34,342 bases of DNA from NCBI GenBank assembly GCA_019636275.1, contig JAHBXY010000100.1, positions 1 to 34,342 of the forward strand, written 5' to 3'. Source of the DNA: Planctomycetota bacterium. GTDB taxonomy: Bacteria; Planctomycetota; J058. The notes under the pieces are model-generated. The model ran no database searches, was not told where the DNA came from, and saw only the letters and a program-made list of their open reading frames with translations. The position numbers were made by a program, and so were the translations under genes. The number at the start of each line of letters is the position of its first letter. Position 1 is the stretch's first letter. Shown in pieces: positions 11,201-19,297 of the stretch.

Positions 11201-11261
11201 GTGTGATCGTCGGCTGCGGCCGCGGGTCGTAAGGTCCGGCGATCGATCGATACGACCCGCG
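11201..11261 (+). repeat. GTGTGATCG-type hairpin repeat after grpE
   Basis: It starts 4 bases after the grpE stop with GTGTGATCGTCGGCTGCGGC, then an 11-bp perfect stem CGCGGGTCGTA (11221-11231) and complement (11251-11261). The 19-base loop contains TCCGGCGATCGA, which also occurs in the loop of the copy at 22505-22519 although the stem sequences differ. A diverged relative lies on the other strand at 14860-14958, just after aconitase. Confidence 0.7.
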
Positions 11262-11313
11262 CGCGCCGCGTCGTCTCGGCCCTGTCCTCGCACGCGGGGC
11301 CCGGCGCGCTTGT

Positions 11314-11341
11314 TTGCCAAGGGCGCGCCGGGGGTGATAAC
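11314..11341 (+). promoter_or_regulatory. Candidate sigma-70 promoter for the membrane protein gene
   Basis: TTGCCA (11314-11319, 5 of 6 to consensus), a 16-base spacer and GATAAC (11336-11341, 4 of 6). This is the only AT-rich spot in the 260 bases between grpE and the next gene. It would give a leader of roughly 110 bases. Confidence 0.45.
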
Positions 11342-11458
11342 ATTCGCGCCCTGCCGCGCGGGGCCACCCGCGCGCACGCGTCCGGCGGCGCTTCGACTCT
11401 CTCTCGCGTGCCCCCGCCCCCCCGGGCGAGGGCACCGCACTCCGAGGAAGGTGGACCG

Positions 11459-13030
11459 GTGGAGGGCTTCAGCCAGGAGCGGCGCGGGCTCTTCGATGGC
11501 CTGAAGGTGCCGCACAACGGCAACGCGGTGCTCATCGCCGCGCTGGGGCTCCTGGTCTACTACGCCGGGATCCGCGCCATCGAGGGGGGCCTGGGCGTCC
11601 CGGGCGAGGGGTCGTGCCGGCTGCTCGCCGGCATGCTGGGCAACCTCTCCAGCTTCTTCGGCTACCCGGGCCACGTCGTGGCGCGGATCGGCGGCTGGAG
11701 CGCCACCTGGACCGAGTACGCCGGCTACGTGTGGGTGGCGTTCGCCGTCTGGTCCGTGTCGGTGTGGGCCTTCCTGGCCGGGTCGATCACGCGCATCGCC
11801 GCGATGAAGATCGCCCGCGAGGAGGGGCTCGAGCTCAAGGACGCCCTGCGCTTCGGCGCCAAGAAGTTCCTCTCGAACGTGGGCTCGATCGCCTTCGTCC
11901 TGATCATCATCGGCTTCTTCTACCTGGTGACGAACGCCACGCTCGCCGGCTGGATCGGCCGCATCCCCTACGTCGGCGGCGTGCTCCTGGGCCTGTTCTT
12001 CGTCCTCGTGCTCGCCTCGTCGTTCCTGATCGTGCTGGCCGGCGCCCTGGGCGTCCTCGGCTTCAACCTCGCGGCGGCCGCGATCTCGACCGAGGTCTCC
12101 GACGCGTTCGACGGGGTGAGCCGGGCCTGGGACTACGTGCTCACCCGCCCGTGGAACCTGCTCCTCACCTACCTGACGACGTTCCTCTACCTGGGGATCG
12201 TCGTGTTCCTCGGGCTCACGTTCATCGAGGTGAGCGTGCGCAGCCTGGCGGTCGGCTGGTGGGGGCTCGGCGAGGCGCCGCGGACGATCGCCGTCGACGA
12301 GGGCATGCGCAAGGCGGAGACGACCCGCATCCCGCGCGACCTCGAGGTGGTCTACGTCCCCGGCCGGGCCGACTTCCTCTACGGGCAGGTGATCGGGCGC
12401 CGCTACCGCCCCGACGAGGCGGGGAACATCTTCTACCGCCAGGGCATCGAGTACGCGCTCGAGCGCTTCAAGGAGCACACGGGCGACTACCCCGAGGCGC
12501 TCGAGGAGCTCCTGGCCAACGCGCGCGCCGGCCAGCCGATCGCGGGCTGGCGCGGGCCCTACCTGTTCATGGACGGCCCGCCGCGCGACGCCTGGGGCAA
12601 CCCCTACGGCTACCGCAAGGAGGGCCGGGGCGGGCAGCCCTACGACCTGTTCTCACGCGGCAAGGAGCCCGGGCCCGAGGCGACGCACGACGACGTCCAC
12701 GGCCTGCAGGGCAAGGGGATCGCCGTGGGCATGGGCGAGGAGCTGAACATCGCCCCCTTCGTCGAGGGCGGCCTCCAGTTCACCGCGCGCGCGGCCAGCA
12801 TCTGGATCAACATCGCGCGCCTGCTCCTCTACGGCTACTGCATCGCCTACTTCTTCAGCGCGCAGACGACCGTCTACTTCCTCCTGCGCAAGGAGGTCGA
12901 GGGCGAGGACTACACGGAGATCATGCTCGAGGAGGAGGCCGAGGACCCCGACGAGCAGCCGTTCGAGTACGGCCCCGCGCCGGCGCCGCCGGGCGACAAG
13001 CCGGCCGAGCCGCCCGGCCCGACCGCGTAG
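11459..13030 (+). CDS. Polytopic membrane protein with embedded GspG-like pseudopilin domain
   Basis: A 523-residue protein from GTG 11459 (AGGTGG 4 bases upstream). Hydrophobic segments lie near residues 23-40, 85-108, 143-160, 172-200, 232-256 and 445-475, so at least six membrane passes are likely. Between the last two, residues about 325-415 read as the globular domain of the major type II secretion pseudopilin GspG: a helix with IEYALERFKEHTGDYPEALEEL, then WRGPYL, PPRDAWGNPYGYR, PYDLFSRG and a DDV end, matching the family's YP, GPYL, DPWGNPY and YDLxSxG blocks. The pseudopilin's N-terminal cleavage site and helix are absent; the domain is carried by a multi-pass protein. The tail is acidic and Pro-rich. 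I know no named family with this layout. Function unknown; a link to the envelope or secretion is inference. Confidence 0.85.
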   Translation: MEGFSQERRGLFDGLKVPHNGNAVLIAALGLLVYYAGIRAIEGGLGVPGEGSCRLLAGMLGNLSSFFGYPGHVVARIGGWSATWTEYAGYVWVAFAVWSVSVWAFLAGSITRIAAMKIAREEGLELKDALRFGAKKFLSNVGSIAFVLIIIGFFYLVTNATLAGWIGRIPYVGGVLLGLFFVLVLASSFLIVLAGALGVLGFNLAAAAISTEVSDAFDGVSRAWDYVLTRPWNLLLTYLTTFLYLGIVVFLGLTFIEVSVRSLAVGWWGLGEAPRTIAVDEGMRKAETTRIPRDLEVVYVPGRADFLYGQVIGRRYRPDEAGNIFYRQGIEYALERFKEHTGDYPEALEELLANARAGQPIAGWRGPYLFMDGPPRDAWGNPYGYRKEGRGGQPYDLFSRGKEPGPEATHDDVHGLQGKGIAVGMGEELNIAPFVEGGLQFTARAASIWINIARLLLYGYCIAYFFSAQTTVYFLLRKEVEGEDYTEIMLEEEAEDPDEQPFEYGPAPAPPGDKPAEPPGPTA

Positions 13031-13039
13031 CGCCCGGGC

Positions 13040-13573
13040 GTGGACGCCCGGGTGAGGCTGGCCACGCTCGAGGACGCGCCGGCGATCGCGGCCCTGCACG
13101 TCGCCGCGTGGCGGACGGCTTACCGCGGCCTCGTGCCCGACGCCCTGCTCGACGCGCTCTCGGTGGCCGAGTGGGCGGCCGAGCGCCACGAGCGCCTGCG
13201 CGCGCCCGCCGCCGGTGTGCGCACGTGGGCGCTCGACCTGGACGGCGCGCTCGGCGGGTTCGCCGTGACCGGGCCGGCGCGCGACGACGACCTCGACCCC
13301 GTGCGCGCGGCCGAGGTCCACGCCCTCTACCTGCGCCCCGACCTCGTGGGCCGGGGGCTGGGCCGGCGCCTCCTCGACCACGCCCTCGAGGACCTGGCCC
13401 GGACGCGCCCCGACGCGGTCGAGGTGACGCTCTGGGCGCTCGAGGGCAACGCCCTCGCCGCGCGCTTCTACGCCCGCGCGGGCTTCGTCCCCGGGGCGCG
13501 GGCGGTGAAGACGTTCCGCGGCTTCGACCTGCCGCACGCGCGCTGGCGCCGGGCCGTGGCCCAAGGGCTCTGA
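13040..13573 (+). CDS. GNAT-family N-acetyltransferase
   Basis: A 177-residue acetyltransferase of the GNAT fold, using acetyl-CoA on an unknown amine. It starts at GTG 13040, 9 bases after the membrane protein gene, so is probably co-transcribed. The N-terminal VRLATLEDAPAIAALHVAAWRTAYRGLVP segment and the acetyl-CoA loop VGRGLGRRLLDHAL (V/I-x-x-x-x-R-G-x-G-x-G/A form, preceded by LYLRPDL) are clear, as is the C-terminal ALEGNALAARFYARAGFVP block seen in RimI-like members. The substrate cannot be told. The stop codon lies inside dispersed repeat copy B. Confidence 0.92.
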   Translation: MDARVRLATLEDAPAIAALHVAAWRTAYRGLVPDALLDALSVAEWAAERHERLRAPAAGVRTWALDLDGALGGFAVTGPARDDDLDPVRAAEVHALYLRPDLVGRGLGRRLLDHALEDLARTRPDAVEVTLWALEGNALAARFYARAGFVPGARAVKTFRGFDLPHARWRRAVAQGL

Positions 13574-13750
13574 CCGCGCTCACCGCTTGATCTGAGAGCG
13601 AAGCGAGCAGATCGAGCGGTGGCGCGCATCCCCGAGCGAAGGCCGCGAAGCGGCCGGAGCGAGGGCGACAGGTGCCTCACTGCGGATCGGAGCATCGAGC
13701 CGCGCGCCCGGACGTGGACATCAGAACAAGCGACGGCCGCTGTGAGCGGC
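13569..13750 (+). repeat. Stop-codon-associated repeat, copy B (182 bp)
   Basis: The second copy of the repeat at 9112-9292. It contains the GNAT stop codon at its left end and stops 1 base before the end of the convergent CDF gene, so it fills the whole intergenic gap. Its 13-bp stem (13582-13594 with 13608-13620) reads ACCGCTTGATCTG and CAGATCGAGCGGT: relative to copy A one G-C pair became C-G and one T-A pair became T-G, so pairing is kept. The right end adds a GCCGCT-GTG-AGCGGC hairpin (13736-13750). Confidence 0.85.
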
Positions 13751-13751
13751 G

Positions 13752-14669
13752 TCAGACCGGCAGGCGCTCGACGAAGCCCTCGGGCTCGATCTGGATCGTC
13801 ACGTGGTCGATCCCGAAGCGCTCGTGGAGCACGTCGCACAGCGCGCGCAGGAGCTCGCCCGGCGGCCGCCCCTCGTCGGCGACCACGTGGCAGGAGAGCG
13901 CCTCGAGCCCGCTCGTGATCACCCACACGTGCAGGTCGTGGACGTCGCGCACGCCGGGCGTCCCCGCGAGGGCCGCGCGCACCTCGGCGATGTCGATGTG
14001 GGCGGGCGCGTGCTCCATGAGGACCGAGACGACGTCCCTCAGCAGGTGCCAGGCCGAGTAGATGATCAGGAGGCCGATCACGATCGACACGGCCGGGTCG
14101 ACCCACAGCCAGCCGAACGCCCACACGAGGGCCCCGGCGGTCGCGGCGCCTACGCTGCCCAGGGTGTCCGTGAGCACGTGCAGCCACGCGCCGCGGATGT
14201 TCACGCTCTCGGTCCGGCCGCGGTTCAGGAGCGCGAGGGCGATCAGGTTCACGACCAGGCCGCCCAGGGCGACGCCCGTGACCACCGGGCCCAGGATCGG
14301 GCGCGGCGCCTGCAGGCGGTCGACGGCCGCGGCGATGATCGCGCCCGAGATCGCCAGGAGGGCGGCGCCGTTCACCAGCGCGGCGAGCACCTCGAGGCGG
14401 TAGTAACCCCACGTCCGCTGCGGGTCCCGCGGGCGCTGCTGCGCGATCCAGATGGCGAAGAGCGACAGCGTCAGGGCGGCCACGTCCGAGAGCATGTGCC
14501 CGGCGTCCGCCAGGAGCGCGAGCGACCCCGAGAGCCAGCCGCCGACGACCTCCGCCAGCATGTAGCTGGCGGTGAGCACGACCGTGAGCAGGAGCCGCCG
14601 CCGGTCGCGCGTGCGCCGGTGGTCGTGGCCGTGACCGTGCTCGTGGCCGTGCCCGGCGTGGTCGTGCAT
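13752..14669 (-). CDS. CDF-family zinc exporter (CzcD/ZitB type)
   Basis: A 305-residue cation diffusion facilitator that exports Zn2+ (or a similar divalent metal) by proton antiport at the inner membrane. ATG at 14669 opens a His-rich cytosolic leader (MHDHAGHGHEHGHGHDH), common in zinc-handling members. Six membrane segments follow. The metal site residues are HxxxD in segment 2 (H58, D62 in GHMLSD) and HxxxD in segment 5 (H164, D168 in HVLTD), the pattern of zinc CDFs rather than the DxxxD of iron/manganese types. The C-terminal 90 residues are the usual cytosolic ferredoxin-like dimer domain (HDLHVWVITSG). It converges on the GNAT gene; its upstream side is repeat-bearing non-coding DNA. 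Confidence 0.93.
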   Translation of the reverse strand: MHDHAGHGHEHGHGHDHRRTRDRRRLLLTVVLTASYMLAEVVGGWLSGSLALLADAGHMLSDVAALTLSLFAIWIAQQRPRDPQRTWGYYRLEVLAALVNGAALLAISGAIIAAAVDRLQAPRPILGPVVTGVALGGLVVNLIALALLNRGRTESVNIRGAWLHVLTDTLGSVGAATAGALVWAFGWLWVDPAVSIVIGLLIIYSAWHLLRDVVSVLMEHAPAHIDIAEVRAALAGTPGVRDVHDLHVWVITSGLEALSCHVVADEGRPPGELLRALCDVLHERFGIDHVTIQIEPEGFVERLPV

Positions 14670-14962
14670 CGCCCCGATCGTCCGGCACGGCGGGGCCAGT
14701 GTGAAGGGGGGGCTCGCGAACGCGCCCTCCGAGGGTGACCAGCCTTCGACCGGAGCAGCGAGCACCTCAGAGCCATGAAGCCATCGGCGCTCGAAGGCGA
14801 GTCCTGGTGGCCAGCCTTCGATCGGAGCAGCACGCGAGGTCGAGGGCGACGAGGCTGAGCCGCGGCGGCGAGGCGCGCGGGCGACGACGTAGCGACCTAC
14901 TTCGAGCCCGCGCGCGCGCCGCCGCGGCCAGCATCGTCGCCCGCAGCCGTCGATCACACCAC
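14670..14962. repeat. Non-coding gap with direct repeat and long hairpin element
   Basis: It lies between the CDF start and the aconitase stop. A 21-base direct repeat with one mismatch (CCAGCCTTCGA, then C/T, then CGGAGCAGC) occurs at 14739-14759 and 14811-14831, 72 bases apart. At 14860-14958, read on the minus strand, there is a GTGTGATCGACGGCTGCGG leader followed by a near-perfect stem of about 21 pairs (14906-14927 with 14860-14882). This is the same design as the elements after grpE and after the anti-sigma gene, here placed 4 to 5 bases after the aconitase stop. Confidence 0.7.
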
Positions 14963-16984
14963 TCAGCCGTTCGGGCGCAGGGCCACCCCTCGCTCGAAGT
15001 CGCTCGGCGACATCGGCCGCGCGCCCTTGCGTCGCCGGATCCAGGGGATCAGCCCGCCGGCGAGGAGGACCTCGACCTGCCGCGGCGAGAGGTCGTGCAG
15101 GGCCAGGAACGTGCGGCCGCTCGGCCGGTGCTCGACCCGCACCTCGCGGCCGGCGGCGAGGGCGCGGCGGAGCCCGCGCACGACGAGCACGTCGCCCTGC
15201 GCCACGGCGTCGAGGTCGGCCGCGTGCGCGAAGCGCAGGGGCAGGACGCCGAAGTTCACCAGGTTCTGCGCGTGGATGCGCGCGAAGCCCCGGGCGAGCA
15301 CCACCTGCAGGCCGAGGAAGCGCGGCGCGAGCGCGGCGTGCTCGCGGCTCGAGCCCTGCCCGTAGTTGTCGCCGGCGACGATCGCGTGCCCGCCCCGGTC
15401 GCGGCTCGCCTGCGCGCGCGCGGGGTAAGTGGGGTCGACCGGCTCGAAGAGGAACTCGCTGATCTTGACGATGTTGCTGCGGAAGGGCAGCACGCGGCTG
15501 CCGGCCGGGATGATCTCGTCGGTCGACACGTCGTCGCCGACCTTCAGCGCGACCTCCACCTCGAGCGCGTCGGCGATCGGCGGCACCTCGGGCAGGCTCG
15601 CGATGTTCGGGCCCTTCACCAGTCGCACGCGCCACGCCGCCTCCGGCGGCAGCGGCGGCGCGAGCTGCGACAGGTTCAGCACCGGCCGCTCGGGCTCGGC
15701 CACGCGCGGGTAGGCCAGCCCCAGGCGCTCGCCCAGCCGCCGCGGGTCGGTGATCTCGCCCGTGAGCCCCGCCGCCGTCGCCGTCTCGGGGCTGCACAGC
15801 CACACGCGGTCGTCCTTCGTGCCGCTGCGCCCGGGGAAGTTGCGCGGCACCGTGCGCAGGCTGTTGCGCCCGCTCGCCGGCGCCTGGCCCATGCCGATGC
15901 ACCCGTTGCAGCCCGCCTGGTGCAGCCGCGCGCCGGCGGCGATGAACCGGCCGATGTGCCCGTCGGCGACCAGGTTCTGCAGCACCTGCCGCGACGACGG
16001 GTTGACGTCGAACGACACCCCGGGCGCCACCTGCCGGCCCTCGAGCATGAGCGCGGCCACGGCGAAGTCGCGGTAGCCCGGGTTGGCCGAGGAGCCCACG
16101 TAGGCCTGGTAGATCGGCGCGCCCTCGACCTCCCGCACCGGGACGACGTCGCCCGGGCTCGAGGGCCGCGCGATCAGCGGCTCGAGCGCCGAGAGGTCGA
16201 GCACCTCCTCGAGGTCGTAGTCCGCGCCCGCGTCGGGCGCCAGCTCGACCCAGTCCCCCTCGCGCCCCTGCTGGCGCAGGAACGCGCGCGTGACCTCGTC
16301 CGAGGGGAACACGCTCGTCGTGGCCCCCAGCTCCGCCCCCATGTTGGCGATCACGTGGCGGTCCATGGCCGTGAGGTGCTGGAGCCCCGGGCCGTGGTAC
16401 TCGATCACGCGGCCGAGCCCGCCCTCGACGCCGTGCCGCCGCAGGAGCTCGAGGATCACGTCCTTGGCGCTGACCCAGTCGGGCAGCCGCCCCTCGAGGC
16501 GCACGCCCCACACCCGCGGCATGCGCACGTGGAACGGCTCGCCGGTCATCGCCAGCGCCACCTCGAGGCCGCCGGCGCCGATCGCCAGCATGCCGAGGGC
16601 GCCGGCGGCGCAGGTGTGGCTGTCGGCGCCGAGGAGCGTCTTGCCCGGCACCCCGAGCCGCTCCATGTGCACCGGGTGGCTCACGCCGTTGCCGGCGCGG
16701 CTGAACCACACGCCGAAGCGCCGCGCGGCGCTCTCGAGGAACAGGTGGTCGTCGGCGTTGCGGTGGTCGACCTGCGTGATGTTGTGGTCGACGTACTGCG
16801 CCGAGACCTCGGTCGCCACGCGCTCGAGCCCCATGGCCTCGAGCTCGAGCATGACGAGGGTCCCGGTCGCGTCCTGCGCCAGCGTCTGGTCGATCCGCAG
16901 GGCCACCTCCTCGCCGGGCGGCGGCAGGTCGCCGCGGCCGACGAGGTGCGAGGCGATCAGCTTCCGGGTGACGTTGTGGGGCAT
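14963..16984 (-). CDS. Aconitate hydratase, Aquifex-type
   Basis: A 673-residue [4Fe-4S] aconitase converting citrate to isocitrate in the TCA cycle. ATG at 16984 (GGAG 9 bases upstream) opens MPHNVTRKLIASHL. The iron-sulphur ligands are C125 in GADSHTCAAGALG and C359/C362 in GCNGCIGMG. Substrate residues include DHN at 66-68 (YVDHNI), and the swivel-domain loop is GDNYGQGSSREHA at 538-550. The length and the order of catalytic then swivel domains match the short bacterial aconitase class named after Aquifex, not AcnA (about 890) or AcnB. 3-isopropylmalate dehydratase is excluded because both domains are in one chain of this length. It may be co-transcribed with the phosphatase upstream. Confidence 0.93.
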   Translation of the reverse strand: MPHNVTRKLIASHLVGRGDLPPPGEEVALRIDQTLAQDATGTLVMLELEAMGLERVATEVSAQYVDHNITQVDHRNADDHLFLESAARRFGVWFSRAGNGVSHPVHMERLGVPGKTLLGADSHTCAAGALGMLAIGAGGLEVALAMTGEPFHVRMPRVWGVRLEGRLPDWVSAKDVILELLRRHGVEGGLGRVIEYHGPGLQHLTAMDRHVIANMGAELGATTSVFPSDEVTRAFLRQQGREGDWVELAPDAGADYDLEEVLDLSALEPLIARPSSPGDVVPVREVEGAPIYQAYVGSSANPGYRDFAVAALMLEGRQVAPGVSFDVNPSSRQVLQNLVADGHIGRFIAAGARLHQAGCNGCIGMGQAPASGRNSLRTVPRNFPGRSGTKDDRVWLCSPETATAAGLTGEITDPRRLGERLGLAYPRVAEPERPVLNLSQLAPPLPPEAAWRVRLVKGPNIASLPEVPPIADALEVEVALKVGDDVSTDEIIPAGSRVLPFRSNIVKISEFLFEPVDPTYPARAQASRDRGGHAIVAGDNYGQGSSREHAALAPRFLGLQVVLARGFARIHAQNLVNFGVLPLRFAHAADLDAVAQGDVLVVRGLRRALAAGREVRVEHRPSGRTFLALHDLSPRQVEVLLAGGLIPWIRRRKGARPMSPSDFERGVALRPNG

Positions 16985-17017
16985 GGCCGCGTGCTCCGCG
17001 CCCCCCTGACGGGTCCA

Positions 17018-17051
17018 TCGTAGGCCGCCCGTGCAGGGCGTCGACCTACGA
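17018..17051 (-). other. Hairpin between phosphatase end and aconitase start
   Basis: TCGTAGG...GCCC pairs with GGGC...CCTACGA across 17018-17051, interrupted by small internal bulges. The phosphatase TAG is inside the right arm. There is no T-run. It could be a weak terminator for the phosphatase or a leader structure for aconitase. Confidence 0.35.
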
Positions 17052-17759
17052 GAAGCAGGAGACGCCGTCCTGCACCTCGTAGCGCGCCACGCCGCCGCCC
17101 TTCGGGCCCCACCAGTCGCGGCGGGCCGGCACCGACACGAGCTCCCAGCCGGGCAGCACGACGGCCGTGAGCGCGCGGCCGTGGACGCAGCCGGTGTCGA
17201 TCCCCACCGCGTGGGCGCCCAGGAGCGGGCGGTCGAGGACGGTGTGGCCGAAGATCACCCGCTCGGGGCCGCGCCAGTGCTGCGTCCAGAAGCGCCACCC
17301 GGGCGGCGCCTTCGACGGCCAGTGGCTCTTCGTCGCCGGGGGGGACACGCACTGGGCGTGCAGGAGCGTGTGCGGGAGCTGCTCCTCGAGCGCCCGCCCG
17401 GGCAGGACGCCCGCGTGGACGACGGCGGCGCCGTGCTCGGGGAGGCGCAGGAGCAGCGGCAGCCCGGCCAGCCAGTCGAGGTGTCGCTCGTCGAGCGCCG
17501 CGCGGGTGCGCGCGTGGTCGGGGCTCAGCCGCTCGGGAGCGCGCCGCCGCTGCTGCAGGTGCTTCTCCTCGTGGTTGCCGAGGATCGCCTCGTGCCGCAT
17601 GGCCAGCTCGACGCACTCGCGCGGCTTCGGCCCGCGGTCGACGAGGTCGCCGGCGAAGATCACCCGGTCGCTGGACGTGACGGCCAGGCGGTCGAGGAGG
17701 TCGAGGGCCTCCTCGTGACAGCCGTGCAGGTCGCCGACGACGATCGTTCGCGCGGTCAT
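17046..17759 (-). CDS. PPP-family metallophosphoesterase (PrpE/ApaH-like)
   Basis: A 237-residue calcineurin-like phosphoesterase with a two-metal site: GDLHGCH at 9-15, GDLVDRGP at 37-44, GNHE at about 60-63, a later VVHAG histidine and GHT near 171. This set is typical of the bacterial PPP group that includes diadenosine tetraphosphatases and Ser/Thr phosphatases PrpA/PrpB. The substrate cannot be decided: Ap4A-type nucleotides or phosphoproteins are both possible. In this window a protein phosphatase would be of interest because the FHA proteins imply threonine phosphorylation, but that link is speculation. Start is ATG at 17759; it diverges from a small ORF 47 bases away. Confidence 0.88.
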   Translation of the reverse strand: MTARTIVVGDLHGCHEEALDLLDRLAVTSSDRVIFAGDLVDRGPKPRECVELAMRHEAILGNHEEKHLQQRRRAPERLSPDHARTRAALDERHLDWLAGLPLLLRLPEHGAAVVHAGVLPGRALEEQLPHTLLHAQCVSPPATKSHWPSKAPPGWRFWTQHWRGPERVIFGHTVLDRPLLGAHAVGIDTGCVHGRALTAVVLPGWELVSVPARRDWWGPKGGGVARYEVQDGVSCFS

Positions 17760-17806
17760 GATGCCCCTGGGACGACGCGGGGGAGCGGCGCTGTCGGAGC
17801 GCGAGC

Positions 17807-17980
17807 ATGGGACGGTCGAAGGAGCGGGGCAAGCCGGTCCACGAGCTCACGCCGGCGGAGCTGGAGAAGGAGGCCCGCCGGTGGCGGACCCTGCTCGAGG
17901 TCTACGGCGACAGGATGGCGACGAAGGGGCTCCGGAAGCGGCTCCGCGCGATCGAGCGCCGCCTGCTTCGCGAAGACTGA
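17807..17980 (+). CDS. Small 57-residue basic helical protein
   Basis: ATG at 17807 with GGAG 8 bases upstream, TGA at 17978-17980. The product begins MGRSKERGKPVHELTPAELE and goes on as charged helices (EARRWRTLLEVYGDRMATK and GLRKRLRAIERRLLRED). The TPAELEKE motif followed by two strongly amphipathic helices and the third-position GC bias make it look like a real gene, not chance. It has no neighbour on its strand: the phosphatase diverges from it and the gene after it converges on it. I do not know the family. The net positive charge would allow nucleic-acid or ribosome binding, which is only a guess. Confidence 0.65.
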   Translation: MGRSKERGKPVHELTPAELEKEARRWRTLLEVYGDRMATKGLRKRLRAIERRLLRED

Positions 17981-18068
17981 CGGCTCGCCGAGAGAGTCCA
18001 GGTCGAGGCGTGACGTGGCGGTTCAACGGAGACAGGTGGAACGCAGCCGCGAGCGCAGCGCGATCACA

Positions 18069-18368
18069 CTACGGCCCGCCGCCGACGGGGTCGCCGGGCC
18101 GCGGCGGCTTGGGCGGCGGGGTCACCGGCGGCGCGTCGATCGCCTTGAGCAGCCGCTGGCTCTCGCGGCGCGTCGGGTTGGCGTAGGCCACGAGCGCCTT
18201 GATCTCGTTGACGTTCAGCTTCTCGAGGGCGTCGGCCAGGCGGCGCAGCTCCTCCGGGGCGTCCTGGATCATGAGGTAGACCCGGTCGCCGTCGGTGATC
18301 GCCTTGATCTTGCCGCCCTCGATCTTGGCGAGCGCGTGGTTCATGCGCTCGAGCTCGTCAGGGACCAT
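18069..18368 (-). CDS. Small hypothetical protein with Pro-rich tail
   Basis: About 99 residues, starting at ATG 18368 or at the GTG directly before it (18371). The N-terminal 75 residues look folded and helical (DELERMNHALAKIEGGKIKA, then ITDGDRVYLMIQDAPEELRR, then a LADALEKLNVNEIKALV helix). The tail is PPVTPPPKPPRPGDPVGGG. Family not recognised. It follows the zinc-ribbon gene by only a few bases and is therefore its operon partner. Just beyond its stop is a shortened GTGTGATCG string like that of the hairpin repeats. Confidence 0.7.
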   Translation of the reverse strand: MVPDELERMNHALAKIEGGKIKAITDGDRVYLMIQDAPEELRRLADALEKLNVNEIKALVAYANPTRRESQRLLKAIDAPPVTPPPKPPRPGDPVGGGP

Positions 18369-18374
18369 CACCGC

Positions 18375-18767
18375 TCACTTCCGACCGAGGCCGAGCGACC
18401 GGAGCACGCGCTGCCAGAGGGAGCCCGGTGGGGCCCGTCGGTCCTCGGGCGCGCCCCCGGCCGCGGCCTGCTGCTCATCGAGGCTCGCGTACAGCATAGC
18501 CCCGCTGTCGATGTTGAGGCCACAGGCGACGCACACGACGATCGCCGGCGGGTGCATCTTCCCGCACCCCGGGCAGGGCCGGGAGCCCTGCACCACGAAC
18601 TCCTGCTCCACCCGCAGCCGCTGCGACTCGGTGAGCGCCTGCCCGTCCGCCACGGACCCGCCGCGCACCTTGAGCACCTTGTTGCAGCGCTTGCAGCGCA
18701 CCTGCTTGCCGGCCAGCGACTCGGGCAGGTTGAGCAGGTGGCCGCACGGGCACTGGAGCTTGATCAC
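18375..18767 (-). CDS. Double zinc-ribbon protein
   Basis: A 130-residue protein with two treble-clef/zinc-ribbon Cys sets: C6, C8 with C25, C28 (QCPCGHLLNLPESLAGKQ then RCKRC) and C65, C68 with C79, C82 (CPGCGKMHPPAIVVCVAC). The first is of the kind with CxCG...G-x-x-x-x-CxxC that is common in short planctomycete proteins; the second ends with GLNIDSG, also typical of that group. The C-terminal 40 residues are low-complexity then basic (LWQRVLRSLGLGRK). Role unknown; structural zinc binding is well supported, nucleic-acid or protein contact is likely. It sits between a TraR/DksA gene and a small gene on one strand. Confidence 0.8.
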   Translation of the reverse strand: MIKLQCPCGHLLNLPESLAGKQVRCKRCNKVLKVRGGSVADGQALTESQRLRVEQEFVVQGSRPCPGCGKMHPPAIVVCVACGLNIDSGAMLYASLDEQQAAAGGAPEDRRAPPGSLWQRVLRSLGLGRK

Positions 18768-18839
18768 GGCCGCCGCCCGCCGGCGCGGCGTCGGGCGACG
18801 TCCCCGCGCTCGTGGTGCTCGCGGCGGCCGCTCACGGGC

Positions 18840-19250
18840 TCAGCCCTCCGCCGCCTCCTGCGAGCGCTTGCAGGTGATGCACAGGCTCGCGAACGGCAGG
18901 GCCCGCAGGCGCTCGGGGTTGATCGGCTTCTCGCACTCCTCGCACACGCCGTAGCTGCCGTTGTCGATGCGCTCGAGCGCGTAGTCGATCTGGTCGAGCT
19001 CGGCGCTCTCGATCTCGAGGATCTTGTAGTTGGTCTCCTCGTCGTTGGCGTCGCCGCCCAGGTCATCCATGTCGGCGAGGTGGTGCCCCTCGGCCGCGGT
19101 CCGCATCTCGTCGAGCTCGGAGTTGATGTTCCGGCTCAGGGCGGCCTTCTTCTGCACGAGGGCGACCTTGATCTCCTCGATGACCTCGGCGGTGACCCGC
19201 TCGGGCACGCGCGTCTCTTCGGATGACTCGTTGATCTTCTTGCGCGCCAT
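18840..19250 (-). CDS. TraR/DksA-family zinc-finger transcription factor
   Basis: A 136-residue DksA/TraR protein. DksA relatives enter the secondary channel of RNA polymerase and, with ppGpp, tune promoter output. The N-terminal half is helical (residues 17-95, coiled-coil type, with the acidic LADMDDLGGDANDEE stretch in the middle corresponding to the coiled-coil tip region). The C-terminal finger is C103-x2-C106-x17-C124-x2-C127 in GVCEECEKPINPERLRALPF. ATG at 19250 has AGGA 8 bases upstream, and a strong promoter lies at 19298-19326. It heads a three-gene minus-strand group with the zinc-ribbon and a small protein. The finger and length fit the DksA-like proteins widespread outside proteobacteria. 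Confidence 0.92.
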   Translation of the reverse strand: MARKKINESSEETRVPERVTAEVIEEIKVALVQKKAALSRNINSELDEMRTAAEGHHLADMDDLGGDANDEETNYKILEIESAELDQIDYALERIDNGSYGVCEECEKPINPERLRALPFASLCITCKRSQEAAEG

Positions 19251-19297
19251 GGATTTATCCTGCTGTGGAAGCTGATGGCCCCCTACGAAGCGGACCC

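Noticed and set aside
14471..14833. Minus-strand frame with a repeated LLRSKAGH peptide
   Set aside because: The repeat comes from a 21-base direct DNA repeat in a non-coding gap; the frame overlaps the CDF gene and has no protein-like features.
13752..17018. Minus-strand frame of 1088 codons that appears to fuse a protein to the CDF exporter
   Set aside because: The upstream part is aconitase read out of frame; the true CDF start is the ATG at 14669 with its His-rich leader.
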